Shown here piece after piece: positions 36,831 through 46,184 of a stretch of 64,000 nt of DNA. The notes beneath the pieces were generated by a model. It saw nothing but the letters and a program-made list of their open reading frames with translations, did not search any database and was not told where the DNA came from. The translations under genes and the position numbers were made by a program. Origin of the DNA: Affinundibacterium seohonense (GTDB lineage Bacteria > Pseudomonadota > Gammaproteobacteria > Burkholderiales > Burkholderiaceae_D); the NCBI RefSeq assembly GCF_014284305.1, contig NZ_JACOFW010000013.1, positions 1-64,000 on the forward strand, written 5' to 3'. Numbering within the stretch: position 1 is the first letter of the stretch; the number at the start of each line of letters is the position of its first letter.

Positions 36831-37319
36831 TTACTTTGGTTGTGCCAACAAAGTGATCACATCTTCGCGAATGTCAGCTGGGGTGGTCTGTGGTGCATAG
36901 CGTTTATAGACGCTGCCGTCACGATGCAAAAGAAATTTGGTGAAATTCCACTTGATCATTTCCGTTCCTAGAACTCCCGGTGCATGCGCCTTAAGATATT
37001 GAAAGAGTGGATGGGCATCTTCGCCATTGACATCGACTTTTTCGAACATCGGGAAGCTCACCCCATAGTTTTTTTCGCAAAAGCTGCCGATTTCATTGGC
37101 ATCACCAGGCTCTTGATGGCCAAACTGATTACATGGAAAACCCAATACGGTGAAACCCTGTCCCTGAAATTCTTGGAACAGTGCTTCCAACCCTTTGTAC
37201 TGCGGTGTATAGCCACAGTTGCTCGCCGTATTCACAATTAACACAACTTGTCCTGCATAGTCGTTCAATTCGGTGTCGTCGCCATTGAGGCGTTTGGCTT
37301 GGAAATTTAATGCGCTCAT
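36831..37319 (-). CDS. Glutathione peroxidase (thiol peroxidase of the GPx family)
   Basis: A 162-residue GPx-fold enzyme that reduces hydroperoxides. The catalytic cysteine is in TASNCGYTPQ (near residue 36), the glutamine-containing motif is GFPCNQFGHQEPG, and the tryptophan motif is KWNFTKFLL. It uses cysteine, not selenocysteine, so the reductant is probably thioredoxin. Its ATG overlaps the end of pilU by four bases, an unusual partner for a pilus ATPase gene. Confidence 0.92.
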   Translation of the reverse strand: MSALNFQAKRLNGDDTELNDYAGQVVLIVNTASNCGYTPQYKGLEALFQEFQGQGFTVLGFPCNQFGHQEPGDANEIGSFCEKNYGVSFPMFEKVDVNGEDAHPLFQYLKAHAPGVLGTEMIKWNFTKFLLHRDGSVYKRYAPQTTPADIREDVITLLAQPK

Positions 37320-38452
37320 ACGATGCCCAAATGTTGTGTGCCAGCAGAAAGATCACGATTGCTGGCATCTTTGCCACGCAGCTTAATTGCCAAACGTAAT
37401 TCGTTAACTGAGTCCGCATTACGCAGAGCATCTTCGTAAGTGATTAAATCAGCTTCGTGTAGATCAAACAGGGATTTATCAAAAGTAATCATGCCTAGCT
37501 CTTCGGATTTCTTCATGATCTCTTTAATCTCATGCACATCGCCTTTGAAAATCAAATCGGAGATCAATGGGGTGTTGAGCATGATTTCGATTGCCGCAAT
37601 TCGGCCTTTTTTACCGCGCAAAGGTACCAAGCGTTGCGAGATAACAGCCTTTAAATTCAAGGACAGATCCATCAGTAATTGCGCACGACGTTCTTCTGGG
37701 AAGAAGTTAATCATGCGATCTAATGCCTGATTCGCACTATTTGCATGTAGAGTCGCTAAGCACAAGTGACCAGTTTCAGCAAAGGCAATCGCCAGATCCA
37801 TGGTTTCGCGAGAGCGAATCTCGCCGATCTGGATCACATCAGGCGCCTGACGCAAGGTATTTTTTAAAGCGATTTCCCAGTCATCGGTATCGATACCAAT
37901 TTCACGTTGCGTGATAATGCAATTGCCATGCGGGTGGACATATTCAATTGGGTCTTCAATCGTAATGATGTGACCATAACTATTCGCGTTGCGGTGCCCA
38001 ACCATCGCCGCTAACGTGGTGGATTTACCTGAACCGGTCGCGCCGACCATGATGACAAGACCACGTTTTGTCATGCCAATTTCTTTGAGCTGATTTGGTA
38101 GGCCTAACTCTTCAAAAGTCGGAATTGCCGAGGTAATGGTACGCAACACCATGCCAACTCGACCTTGCTGCAAAAATGCAGAAACGCGGAAACGGCCTAA
38201 GCCCGGTGGATTGATCGCAAAATTACATTCTTTGGTCGATTCAAATTCGGATGCTTGTCTATCATTCATGATAGCGCGCGCTAAATCGACAGTGTGCGCT
38301 GGGGTTAATACTTGATTGGATACCGGTGTGACCTTGCCGTCGATTTTGAAGGCAGGTGGGAATTCAGCGGTGATAAATAGATCGGAACCATTTTTGCTTA
38401 ACATCAGTTTGAGCAAATCATTCATAAATTTGGTGGCCTGATCGCGTTCCAT
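37316..38452 (-). CDS. pilU: Type IV pilus retraction-associated ATPase
   Basis: The 378-residue hexameric secretion ATPase shows the Walker A GATGSGKSTTLAAM (near residue 132), the Asp box IITIEDPIEY, the Walker B-type VIQIGEIRSRETMD and the His box HLCLATLHANSA. The N-terminal start and the longer C-terminal tail (ending GTQHLGIV) favour PilU over PilT, which is encoded just upstream. PilU assists PilT in pulling in type IV pili for twitching and DNA uptake. It follows pilT after 54 bases on the same strand. Confidence 0.93.
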   Translation of the reverse strand: MERDQATKFMNDLLKLMLSKNGSDLFITAEFPPAFKIDGKVTPVSNQVLTPAHTVDLARAIMNDRQASEFESTKECNFAINPPGLGRFRVSAFLQQGRVGMVLRTITSAIPTFEELGLPNQLKEIGMTKRGLVIMVGATGSGKSTTLAAMVGHRNANSYGHIITIEDPIEYVHPHGNCIITQREIGIDTDDWEIALKNTLRQAPDVIQIGEIRSRETMDLAIAFAETGHLCLATLHANSANQALDRMINFFPEERRAQLLMDLSLNLKAVISQRLVPLRGKKGRIAAIEIMLNTPLISDLIFKGDVHEIKEIMKKSEELGMITFDKSLFDLHEADLITYEDALRNADSVNELRLAIKLRGKDASNRDLSAGTQHLGIV

Positions 38453-38506
38453 GAAATTCTCTCTTTTCTTTGTTCTGTGTAATTTTGATCGATAAAGTTT
38501 CTAGGA

Positions 38507-39550
38507 TTAGCCTGGGAAATTTTCTGGAATCTTTGCGGCGGCTCTCGCAGTTGCTGATGAGATCACATTCCGACGAACCAAATCGGCTAAATTTTGATCT
38601 AGCGTCTGCATACCGACATTGCTACCAGTTTGAATCGCAGAATACATCTGCGCAATTTTTGCTTCACGAATCAAGTTTCGAATCGCTGGTGTGCCGACCA
38701 TAATTTCATGCGCTGCGACGCGGCCAGTGCCATCCTTAGTTTTCAATAAAGTCTGTGAAATAACGGCCTGTAAAGATTCGGATAACATCGAACGCACCAT
38801 TTCTTTTTCTTCGGCCGGGAACACGTCAACAATACGGTCAATGGTTTTTGCCGCGGAAGACGTATGCAGTGTACCGAACACTAAGTGGCCAGTTTCTGCA
38901 GCGGTCAGCGCCAAGCGGATGGTTTCCAAATCACGCAACTCACCGACCAGAATGACATCAGGATCTTCACGCAATGCGGAGCGTAGCGCATTGGAGAACG
39001 AGTGGGTATGCGGGCCGACTTCACGTTGATTGATTAAGCATTTTTTTGAGTCATGCACAAATTCGATCGGGTCTTCAACAGTAAGGATATGACCGTATTC
39101 ACTTTCGTTGACGTGATTCACCATGCCAGCCAGTGTGGTCGATTTACCGGAACCAGTTGGGCCAGTAACTAATACCAAACCGCGCGCTTTGAGAGAAAAT
39201 TCGGCAAAACACTTTGGAGCATTGAGCTGTTCTAGCGATAGAATCTTAGACGGAATGGTACGCATAACGGCGGCGGCACCACGTTCCTGATTAAACGCAT
39301 TGACACGGAAACGCGCCAATCCAGGAATCGCAAAGGAAAAGTCACATTCCAAATTTTCTTCAAAGTGTTTACGCTGACCATCGTTCATAATGTCGTAAAT
39401 CAGTGCATGCACGTCTTTGTGTTCTAATGGCGGTAGATTAATACGTCGCACATCACCATGCACGCGTATCATCGGTGGCAAACCGGACGATAGGTGCAAA
39501 TCGGAGGCGTTGTTCTTGACCGAGAATGCGAGAAGTTCTGAGATATCCAT
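38507..39550 (-). CDS. pilT: Type IV pilus retraction ATPase
   Basis: The 347-residue protein has the PilT start MDISELLAFSVKNNASDLHL, the Walker A GPTGSGKSTTLAGM, the ILTVEDPIEFVHDSKKCLIN Asp box and the AIRNLIRE element that is characteristic of PilT, with the retraction-related C-terminal segment. It drives pilus retraction at the inner membrane. First gene of a pilT-pilU-gpx unit; divergent from yggS, with a 112-base space in between. Confidence 0.97.
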   Translation of the reverse strand: MDISELLAFSVKNNASDLHLSSGLPPMIRVHGDVRRINLPPLEHKDVHALIYDIMNDGQRKHFEENLECDFSFAIPGLARFRVNAFNQERGAAAVMRTIPSKILSLEQLNAPKCFAEFSLKARGLVLVTGPTGSGKSTTLAGMVNHVNESEYGHILTVEDPIEFVHDSKKCLINQREVGPHTHSFSNALRSALREDPDVILVGELRDLETIRLALTAAETGHLVFGTLHTSSAAKTIDRIVDVFPAEEKEMVRSMLSESLQAVISQTLLKTKDGTGRVAAHEIMVGTPAIRNLIREAKIAQMYSAIQTGSNVGMQTLDQNLADLVRRNVISSATARAAAKIPENFPG

Positions 39551-39662
39551 TTATAATCCGATACGAAATAATTGATGGTCGTTAGCGTTGTTGAACTGCT
39601 ACGTCCGTGAGTGATAAATTTGAATGCGCTTGAATTTTTCTTTAGCTGGTTAATCCTGTTCC

Positions 39663-40391
39663 ATGGCCTTGATTATGTCCTTAATTTCTCAAAACTTGCA
39701 AGCCGTGCATGAGGCAATCGCACTAAGTGCCATGCGCTATGACAGGAATCCAACTGAAATTGCCTTATTAGCAGTATCTAAAACCTTTGGCCCCGAGCAA
39801 GTTGTCGACGCATGGCATGCTGGTCAACGTGCCTTCGGTGAAAATTATTTGCAGGAAGGCGTCGATAAAATTGCTGCGGTTAAGTGTCTACTTGCTGACC
39901 AGGCGGCAAGTGAACAGCCAGTCTGGCATTTTATTGGTCCAATACAGAGCAATAAGACCCGTCCTATTGCCGAACATTTTTCTTGGGTGCATTCCGTCGA
40001 TAGAGAGAAAATCGCCAGTCGTTTGTCTGAACAACGACCGCATGAATTAGGACCGTTGAATATTTGTTTGCAAGTGAATATCAGCGGAGAAAATAGTAAA
40101 AGTGGCGTGCATCCGGATGAGGTCTTGGCCTTGGCGAAACAGGTGGTGCAATTACCAAACCTACGCTTGCGCGGCTTGATGAGTGTGCCGGAAGCGAGTG
40201 ATGACGAAGTCGTGCAAAGACAGGCTTTTCGTCGTTTAGCAGAGTTACAGCAACAACTACAATTACAGGGTTTCGTGCTCGATACGCTGTCTATGGGCAT
40301 GAGTGCTGATATGCCAGCGGCCATTGCAGAAGGTAGCACCCTAGTGAGAATTGGTAGTGCCATTTTTGGAAAGAGACATTATGCAGTCTAG
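39663..40391 (+). CDS. yggS: Pyridoxal phosphate homeostasis protein (YggS family)
   Basis: The 242-residue (or 238 from the second ATG at 39675) TIM-barrel protein binds PLP through the lysine in ALLAVSKTFGPEQV. Other family marks are AFGENYLQEG, WHFIGPIQSNKTR, and SMGMSADMPAAIAEGSTLVRIGS at the end. It balances cellular B6 and amino acids and has no known catalytic reaction. It lies directly before proC with an 11-base overlap, the classic yggS-proC arrangement, and diverges from pilT as in many Proteobacteria. Confidence 0.96.
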   Translation: MALIMSLISQNLQAVHEAIALSAMRYDRNPTEIALLAVSKTFGPEQVVDAWHAGQRAFGENYLQEGVDKIAAVKCLLADQAASEQPVWHFIGPIQSNKTRPIAEHFSWVHSVDREKIASRLSEQRPHELGPLNICLQVNISGENSKSGVHPDEVLALAKQVVQLPNLRLRGLMSVPEASDDEVVQRQAFRRLAELQQQLQLQGFVLDTLSMGMSADMPAAIAEGSTLVRIGSAIFGKRHYAV

Positions 40392-41223
40392 CGCAGTGAA
40401 TTTACGAAGCATCAAGATTGGCTTTATCGGCGGCGGCAACATGGCAGGCGCCTTAATTAGTGGCCTAGTCAAACAGCTAGATAGTGCAAAGCAATTGCAT
40501 GTGGTGGACCTGAATCAAGATAATTTGCAAAACTTGGAAAGTCGTTTTGGCGTGAGCACGGCGACCGAGATGGATGCTAAGTTGAGAGAACTGGACATCA
40601 TTGTGTTGGCTGTAAAGCCGCAACAAATGCAGGCAGTGGCAGCGAGTCTTGTACCGCATATTTCTACGCAATTACTGTTGTCAGTGGCGGCTGGTATCCG
40701 TGCTGCAGACTTATCACGTTGGTTAGACGGACATCAGAAAATTGTACGCGCCATGCCGAATACACCAGCCATGATTTCTTTGGGGATGAGTGGTTTGTAT
40801 GCAATGGATGCCGTAACAGCATCGGAGCGTGAGTTAGCCCAAGCCATTATGCACGCGGTTGGCGATACCATGTGGGTGCAAGACGAAGCGATGATTGATG
40901 CAGTCACTGCGATCTCTGGTAGTGGGCCGGCTTATGTGTTTTACTTTATCGAAGCGATGCAAGAAGCAGCGATGCAATTAGGTTTTGATGCAGCGCAAGC
41001 ACGTCAATTATCCTTGGCGACTTTTAACGGTGCAGCGCAATTGGCGAACCAATCGGATGAAAGCGTAGACATCTTGCGTCAACGTGTCACTTCAAAAGGT
41101 GGTACGACCTACGCGGCTTTATGCAGTATGGACGACAGTGCAGTTAAACCAGCGATCCATCGTGCCATACAGGCAGCAGCTCAACGTGGCAAAGAATTAG
41201 GTGATGAATTTGGACAAGATTAA
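40381..41223 (+). CDS. proC: Pyrroline-5-carboxylate reductase
   Basis: Last step of proline synthesis, NAD(P)H-dependent. The 280-residue protein has the Rossmann motif IGFIGGGNMAGALISGL, AVKPQQM, RAMPNTPAMI and the family signature SGSGPAYVFYFIEAMQEAAM near residue 170, with TSKGGTTYAAL near the C-terminus. The ATG at 40381 lies inside the end of yggS, preceded by GGAAAGAGA, so the two are translationally coupled. Confidence 0.97.
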   Translation: MQSSAVNLRSIKIGFIGGGNMAGALISGLVKQLDSAKQLHVVDLNQDNLQNLESRFGVSTATEMDAKLRELDIIVLAVKPQQMQAVAASLVPHISTQLLLSVAAGIRAADLSRWLDGHQKIVRAMPNTPAMISLGMSGLYAMDAVTASERELAQAIMHAVGDTMWVQDEAMIDAVTAISGSGPAYVFYFIEAMQEAAMQLGFDAAQARQLSLATFNGAAQLANQSDESVDILRQRVTSKGGTTYAALCSMDDSAVKPAIHRAIQAAAQRGKELGDEFGQD

Positions 41224-41274
41224 TTGGCGCATGTCGTTGCTTCCTTCAATATGGATATCAAGGAGCGCTAGCAT

Positions 41275-42129
41275 ATGAAAACACCAAAGCGCTTACAACC
41301 CCTAGTCGATGAAGGCATGATTGATGAGGTCTTACGTCAATTGATGAGTGGTAAAGAAGCGACCGTATTCGTAGTGCGTTGTGGCGATCAAATCCGCTGC
41401 GCCAAGATGTACAAAGAAGCAGGGCAGCGTAGCTTCAAACAAGCCGCCGCTTATCAAGAAGGCCGCACCGTTAAGAATAGTCGGCAGGCGCGTGCCATGC
41501 AAAAAGGCTCGAAGTATGGCCGCAAGATGCAGGAAGAAGTTTGGCAGAATGCTGAAGTCGATGCGCTATATAAATTAGCCGATGCCGGTGTGCGAGTGCC
41601 GACGCCGTATATCTGTTTTGAAGGTGTGTTGCTGATGGATTTGGTCAGCACTGCCGATGGTCAGGTTGCACCGCGTTTGAATGACGTTAGCCTCAGTTAC
41701 GCACAAGCTTTGGTGTATCACGAAGAGCTAATCCAGCAAGTGGTGTTAATGCTGTGTGCTGGCATTATTCATGGGGACTTATCTGAATTTAATATCCTCT
41801 TAAATGAACAAGGCCCCGTGATTATCGACTTGCCACAAGCGATTAATGCTGCTGGCAATATGGGCGCGGCAGCTATGCTTTACCGTGACGTCGATAACCT
41901 CAAAACCTATTTCAGTCAGTTCGCTCCAGAGCTAGCAAAGACGCAGTATGGCAAAGAAATTTGGCAATTATATGTCGCTGGTTTGTTGCGTCCAGATACG
42001 GTATTGACTGGCGTTGTGGCAGAAGACAAACGCCCGGTAGATGTTGGTGCTGTGATAGAAGAAATCGAATTGGCGCGTATGGAAGCCGAAGAAGAAGCGC
42101 AGCGGCGTTTGATGAATTCTGCGATGTAG
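41275..42129 (+). CDS. RIO-type serine protein kinase
   Basis: The 284-residue protein carries a RIO1-like kinase fold: EVLRQLMSGKEATVFVVRCG for the nucleotide loop, the catalytic loop IIHGDLSEFNILL (near residue 165) and the metal-binding DLPQA in IIDLPQAINA. RIO kinases act as atypical Ser kinases or ATPases; the bacterial branch (PA4780-like) is found in Proteobacteria and its targets are mostly unknown. It follows proC after 51 bases and converges with the yqjK-like gene. Ends in a glutamate-rich helix. Confidence 0.88.
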   Translation: MKTPKRLQPLVDEGMIDEVLRQLMSGKEATVFVVRCGDQIRCAKMYKEAGQRSFKQAAAYQEGRTVKNSRQARAMQKGSKYGRKMQEEVWQNAEVDALYKLADAGVRVPTPYICFEGVLLMDLVSTADGQVAPRLNDVSLSYAQALVYHEELIQQVVLMLCAGIIHGDLSEFNILLNEQGPVIIDLPQAINAAGNMGAAAMLYRDVDNLKTYFSQFAPELAKTQYGKEIWQLYVAGLLRPDTVLTGVVAEDKRPVDVGAVIEEIELARMEAEEEAQRRLMNSAM

Positions 42130-42135
42130 ATTTCT

Positions 42136-42474
42136 TTATTGCGACTCTCGAGAGCCTAACCTCCACCGTCGTAACAGTGGAATCAAAGGCATCAACATTG
42201 GTGCAAATTTTAACCACAAACGCCAGCTAGACAATCCCGTTTTCAACATCCACATCACCCGGCGTGGTTTGATAATCATGAGTGCTCCAGCGATGGCTGC
42301 GACGATGACGGGCGATGCACGTAGCACTTGCGCTGTACGCAAGCCGAGTTCCACAAAGCGCAATTCATGCTGTAGCTGGGAGCTTTGCCAGATCAGGTCT
42401 TGCCGTTGTTGTTGACAGCGTGCCATCAAGATTAGGCGTCGGGCTTGTCGTTGTTGTTGGCGCTCGCTTAGCAT
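42136..42474 (-). CDS. YqjK-like small membrane protein
   Basis: A 112-residue protein starting with a glutamine/arginine-rich helix (MLSERQQQRQARRLIL) and holding one or two hydrophobic helices (about 52-68, PVIVAAIAGALMII, and 82-100). Last gene of a three-gene cluster with the DUF883 and YqjE-like genes, as in the yqjDEK locus of enterobacteria. Identification rests on the cluster more than on sequence. The start lies three bases after the stop of the upstream gene. Confidence 0.7.
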   Translation of the reverse strand: MLSERQQQRQARRLILMARCQQQRQDLIWQSSQLQHELRFVELGLRTAQVLRASPVIVAAIAGALMIIKPRRVMWMLKTGLSSWRLWLKFAPMLMPLIPLLRRWRLGSRESQ

Positions 42475-42477
42475 GAC

Positions 42478-42915
42478 TTAAAAGCCTTCGCTATCTTGAT
42501 CAGCTTCACTGTTTTTACCAGATTTTGCTGTGGTACTTTGTGCCGGGTTTGCATTCGTTGGACGCAATGCCTGCAAATCACTTTGCAACTCACCCAGAGT
42601 AGCGGCCAGCAAGCGAGGTTTGTTTTTGATCATTGTTTTGAGATACAACAGGATGCCTACGGTAGCCAGGCCAAATGTTGAAATCAATCCAAATAGAGCC
42701 AATTCGCGGTGGCTATCCCAAAACAAAATTAACACCAGCAAAATCAGGAGCAAAATCGTCACCACGCCACAAAATAGTCCAAGTAGGGACCAGATGAAAT
42801 AGCTGCCATAGCGACCAAACTCCTCTTCGATTTCAAGCGAAGCGAGCTCTAGCCGCGTATGGATAGTTTCGATCAGGCTGGCACCTAGCCTGACAATGGA
42901 ATCAGTGATTGCCAT
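42478..42915 (-). CDS. YqjE / phage-holin-like inner-membrane protein
   Basis: The 145-residue protein has two adjacent membrane helices (about 38-62, FIWSLLGLFCGVVTILLLIL, and 76-97, FGLISTFGLATVGILLYL), preceded by the amphipathic segment IHTRLELASLEIEEEF and followed by a polar tail. This matches the phage_holin_3_6/YqjE family. It is the middle gene of the DUF883-YqjE-YqjK set, with 6-base and 2-base spacings, so an operon is very likely. Confidence 0.8.
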   Translation of the reverse strand: MAITDSIVRLGASLIETIHTRLELASLEIEEEFGRYGSYFIWSLLGLFCGVVTILLLILLVLILFWDSHRELALFGLISTFGLATVGILLYLKTMIKNKPRLLAATLGELQSDLQALRPTNANPAQSTTAKSGKNSEADQDSEGF

Positions 42916-42921
42916 TGGAAC

Positions 42922-43233
42922 TTATTTGTTTCTGGCAATGAGTAAGCCCACCAATAAACCAACGCCCGCGGCGATACCGGCCGTTTTCCATGGGTTATCG
43001 TGGACATAGGTGTCAGTGGCATGCGCTGCGTCTTTAGTTTTTTGTACCACGACTTCTTCGATGCGGTGGATTTCTTGCTTGGCGTTTTTCAGCGTTGCTT
43101 CCAATTTATCTTTGGCACTCTGAAAGCCATCACCCGCTTGTTGTTCTGAATTTTTAATTAGTTCTTCGGCATCTTTCAAAACTTGATTGAGTTCGCGCAT
43201 CAGATTGGCTTTATGTTGATCTACAGAATTCAT
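42922..43233 (-). CDS. DUF883 family protein (YqjD/ElaB-like)
   Basis: A 103-residue protein: an amphipathic coiled-coil body (NQVLKDAEELIKNSEQQ, DKLEATLKNAKQEI) and a C-terminal membrane helix rich in glycine (PWKTAGIAAGVGLLVGLLIARNK). This is the DUF883 pattern of YqjD/ElaB proteins, tail-anchored inner-membrane proteins reported to bind ribosomes in stationary phase in E. coli. The ATG at 43233 is preceded by GGGAAAT; the upstream frame to 43263 is rejected. First gene of the yqjDEK-like operon. Confidence 0.85.
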   Translation of the reverse strand: MNSVDQHKANLMRELNQVLKDAEELIKNSEQQAGDGFQSAKDKLEATLKNAKQEIHRIEEVVVQKTKDAAHATDTYVHDNPWKTAGIAAGVGLLVGLLIARNK

Positions 43234-43365
43234 GATATTTCCCTTTGTGAAAATCGCTAACAACGAACATAGAACTTCTACAAATAGTCTAAGACGAAAA
43301 GTGGATTTTGTTTTGCGTTAGCGCAAAATATTGCCATCTAGCCGAATAAGAATCAAGCAGGCAAA

Positions 43366-44232
43366 TCAGCGCATCAAGTAATCAATCGCAATCCCAAAAA
43401 ACACTGCAGCGCCTAGCCAGTTATTGTGGCGAAAAGCAGCGAAACACCGCATCCGGTCTCTATCTTTAATGAGGGTGTAATGATATGCCGCGATGAAGCC
43501 TGCGGCGATGATGCCAATGACAAAAGGCCAGCCTAAGCCTAATTGTAAACCGCATGCCAGAATTAGTAACAATGAGATCAGGTAGCTCAGCATGATGGCG
43601 CTAACATCCCATCTGCCAAAGGTGATCGCCGAAGTCTTGATTCCTATTTTTAAATCATCTTCTCTATCGACCATCGCATATTCCGTGTCGTAGGCAATCG
43701 CCCAAAACACATTTGCGAGTAGTAGCCACCAAGCTTGCGCGGGAATGGCATCGTTCACCGCCGCAAATGCCATGGGGATGCCAAAGCCAAAGGCGATTCC
43801 CAGATATGCTTGTGGTATCGCGAAAAAGCGTTTGAAATAGGGATAAGAGCCTGCCACGATGACGGCAACCACCGACAATTGCTTCGTCAGTGTATTGAGT
43901 GGCAAAATCAGGATGAAAGACACTAAAGCCAGGACCACGGCTACCATGATCGCTTCCCATGATTTGATCTTGCCGCTGGTCAGTGGACGTTCGGCTGTAC
44001 GTTGTACATGCTTATCAAAATCGCGGTCAGCATAATCATTAATCGCACAACCAGCCGAGCGCATCAAGGCAGTTCCTAAGCAAAAAATCAGTAGATGTTG
44101 CCACGATGGTTTGCCTTCTGAGGCTATCCACAACGCACTTAGGGTAGGCCACAGTAACAGCAAAATACCGATAGGTTTATCAAGGCGGATTAGTTTGAAA
44201 TACAGAGCCAGTCGAGTCAGGAGAAAATTCAT
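43366..44232 (-). CDS. ubiA: 4-hydroxybenzoate octaprenyltransferase
   Basis: Attaches the polyprenyl tail to 4-hydroxybenzoate in ubiquinone synthesis, in the inner membrane. The 288-residue protein has eight to nine helices and both aspartate-rich prenyl-diphosphate motifs: [18 protein letters not shown] (near 70) and [18 protein letters not shown] (near 185). The N-terminal [18 protein letters not shown] is diagnostic of UbiA. The ATG at 44232 is chosen over a frame reaching 44286. No ubiC is adjacent. Confidence 0.95.
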   Translation of the reverse strand: MNFLLTRLALYFKLIRLDKPIGILLLLWPTLSALWIASEGKPSWQHLLIFCLGTALMRSAGCAINDYADRDFDKHVQRTAERPLTSGKIKSWEAIMVAVVLALVSFILILPLNTLTKQLSVVAVIVAGSYPYFKRFFAIPQAYLGIAFGFGIPMAFAAVNDAIPAQAWWLLLANVFWAIAYDTEYAMVDREDDLKIGIKTSAITFGRWDVSAIMLSYLISLLLILACGLQLGLGWPFVIGIIAAGFIAAYHYTLIKDRDRMRCFAAFRHNNWLGAAVFFGIAIDYLMR

Positions 44233-44390
44233 GAGATGCGTTAAGTCATAGGCTTGTGAAGAACACGCATTATAAAGGGCACCCATAAAAATCCAAACTT
44301 CGTCATGATGTATCGTCGTGAGAAGAATTTTGAATTGTTAGAGGCACCCTAAAGATAATCTAAGCGGACTGGTGCGTCTCGGCAATGGCA

Positions 44391-45335
44391 TTATTGCGCG
44401 ACAGCGATCTCGTCAAGCATGGTGACGCCAGATAAATCGCAGCTCAATACTGCCTGACGTATTGCTTCAATAGCAGCATGGCGGGTAAAGCTTTTGCGCC
44501 AAGCAAGCACTACACGTCGATCTGGTGCACGATTACTAAACGGGACATAGCGCAGCATACTGTCTTTGGTATGTAAGTCTGGCACCGATGCCATCGGTAA
44601 TACGGTAATGCCAATGCCGGAGGCTACCATGTGGCGTATGGTCTCTAAAGAAGAGCCTTCAAAGGTACGGGCAATGCCATCACTAGCAGTGGAAAAGCGC
44701 GCCATTTCGGGACAGACTTCTAAAACTTGATCGCGGAAACAATGACCGCTGCCGAGCAAGAGCATGGTTTCGGATTTCAATTCTTCTGCAGAGACGGATG
44801 CACGGTTTGCCCAAGGATGGTCTTTTGGCATAGCAACCACAAAAGGCTCGTCATATAAGGGTTGCACCATCATGCCGTGATCTGGTAGCGGCAACGCCAT
44901 GATCGCTGCATCGAGTTCACCTTGACGCAGCAATTCCATCAGTTTCACAGTGAAATTTTCTTGCAAGATGAGTGGCATCTGCGGCACGGTATTGATCATA
45001 GTCTTGACCAGGCCAGGCAATAAATAGGGGCCTATGGTGTAGATAATGCCGAGACGGAAAGGGCCGTTTAGTGGGTCTTTGTTTTGTTTGGCAATCTCTT
45101 TAATGACTGCAGTTTGTTCTAAGACACGTTCGGCTTGCGCTACGATCTGTGCACCAAGTGGTGTGGTAGAGACTTCTGTACCACCGCGTTCAAATATAGT
45201 CACGCCTAATTCGTCTTCTAGTTTTTTGATGGCGACTGAGAGCGTCGGTTGTGCGACAAAACAAGCCTCTGCCGCGTGACCAAAATGCTTTTGGCGGGCA
45301 ACTGCAACGATGTATTTTAATTCTGTGAGAGTCAT
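44391..45335 (-). CDS. oxyR: Hydrogen peroxide-sensing LysR-type regulator
   Basis: The 314-residue LysR-family activator has an N-terminal winged helix (MTLTELKYIVAVARQKHFGHAAEACFVAQP) and a sensing domain in which the two redox cysteines stand nine residues apart in GSGHCFRDQVLEVC, the OxyR signature. Oxidation to a disulfide turns on peroxide defence genes. No catalase or ahpC gene lies next to it here; the glutathione peroxidase gene is 7 kb away. Confidence 0.95.
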   Translation of the reverse strand: MTLTELKYIVAVARQKHFGHAAEACFVAQPTLSVAIKKLEDELGVTIFERGGTEVSTTPLGAQIVAQAERVLEQTAVIKEIAKQNKDPLNGPFRLGIIYTIGPYLLPGLVKTMINTVPQMPLILQENFTVKLMELLRQGELDAAIMALPLPDHGMMVQPLYDEPFVVAMPKDHPWANRASVSAEELKSETMLLLGSGHCFRDQVLEVCPEMARFSTASDGIARTFEGSSLETIRHMVASGIGITVLPMASVPDLHTKDSMLRYVPFSNRAPDRRVVLAWRKSFTRHAAIEAIRQAVLSCDLSGVTMLDEIAVAQ

Positions 45336-45653
45336 GCGTTTAGTGTGGCACAGACTGCGCTACAAGTCAGCAGGCATTTTGGAATTTTCTCAATTCTATG
45401 GGTAAATTTTGGCGATGTTTAGGTTGGAAGAATGTCGACATTCGGTTTATTGGGAATAGCTCCACGGCGTGAGAGCGACTCACTACTATTATGTTATTAA
45501 TTTTTAATAAGTGTAGTGATGACGTTTGCACAGTCGTATTTTATTTGCCTAGCTTCTTTATCTCTTAAACAAAAAGAATCATTGCTTAAAATTTGATGCC
45601 ATAATGATTAAGTATTTTTACGACATCATTTTTAGTTTTGCTGAGCTAATGAC
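45336..45653. other. Divergent gap between oxyR and the ECF sigma gene
   Basis: No gene or repeat is supported. It is AT-rich after about 45480. It must hold the oxyR promoter (minus) and the sigma-factor promoter (plus); I could not assign either. Confidence 0.4.
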
Positions 45654-46184
45654 ATGCTACATCTGAACACGACTCCCACTGACCTCCAAGTGCATGCCGT
45701 CTACGCCGAATTGCAGAAACTTGCTTCATCGCAGATGCGCAAGGAGAGAAGCGATCACACCTTATCTGCAACGGCATTGGTGCACGAAGCCTATATTCGA
45801 TTAGCCAAATCGAATCCACAATGGGAAACACGAGGACATTTTTTTGGCATCGCGGCAAATGTGATGCGCCAAGTATTGATCGATCACGCGCGTGCTCGTC
45901 AGGCGGAAAAGCGGGATGGTGATTGGATCAAACTAACACTCACTTCCGCGATTCCAGAAATCGAAAGCCAGGTTGAGGAAGGTCTGGATGTCCTACAGTT
46001 GAATACCGCTTTGCAAGCGCTGGAAGCCATCGATGCGCGACAAGCAAAAATCGTCGAGTTACGTTATTTCGGCGGCCTATCGATTGAAGAAACTGCCGAT
46101 ATCATGAATCTTTCTATCGCGACCATCAAACGCGAATGGTCCACCGCTAAACTATTTTTGAAACGGTTACTACATGATGAATAA
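45654..46184 (+). CDS. ECF sigma factor of the kinase-linked type
   Basis: The 176-residue protein has the two ECF regions: sigma-2 (about 20-85, with ALVHEAYIRLA and FFGIAANVMRQVLIDHAR) and sigma-4 (about 120-172, with ELRYFGGLSIEETADIMNLS and a helix-turn-helix). FFGIAANVMRQVLIDHARAR is typical of the TIGR02999-type ECF subfamily, whose genes usually sit beside a Ser/Thr kinase gene, as here. No anti-sigma factor gene is seen. It overlaps the kinase gene by 11 bases, so the kinase may regulate it or be its target. Confidence 0.9.
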   Translation: MLHLNTTPTDLQVHAVYAELQKLASSQMRKERSDHTLSATALVHEAYIRLAKSNPQWETRGHFFGIAANVMRQVLIDHARARQAEKRDGDWIKLTLTSAIPEIESQVEEGLDVLQLNTALQALEAIDARQAKIVELRYFGGLSIEETADIMNLSIATIKREWSTAKLFLKRLLHDE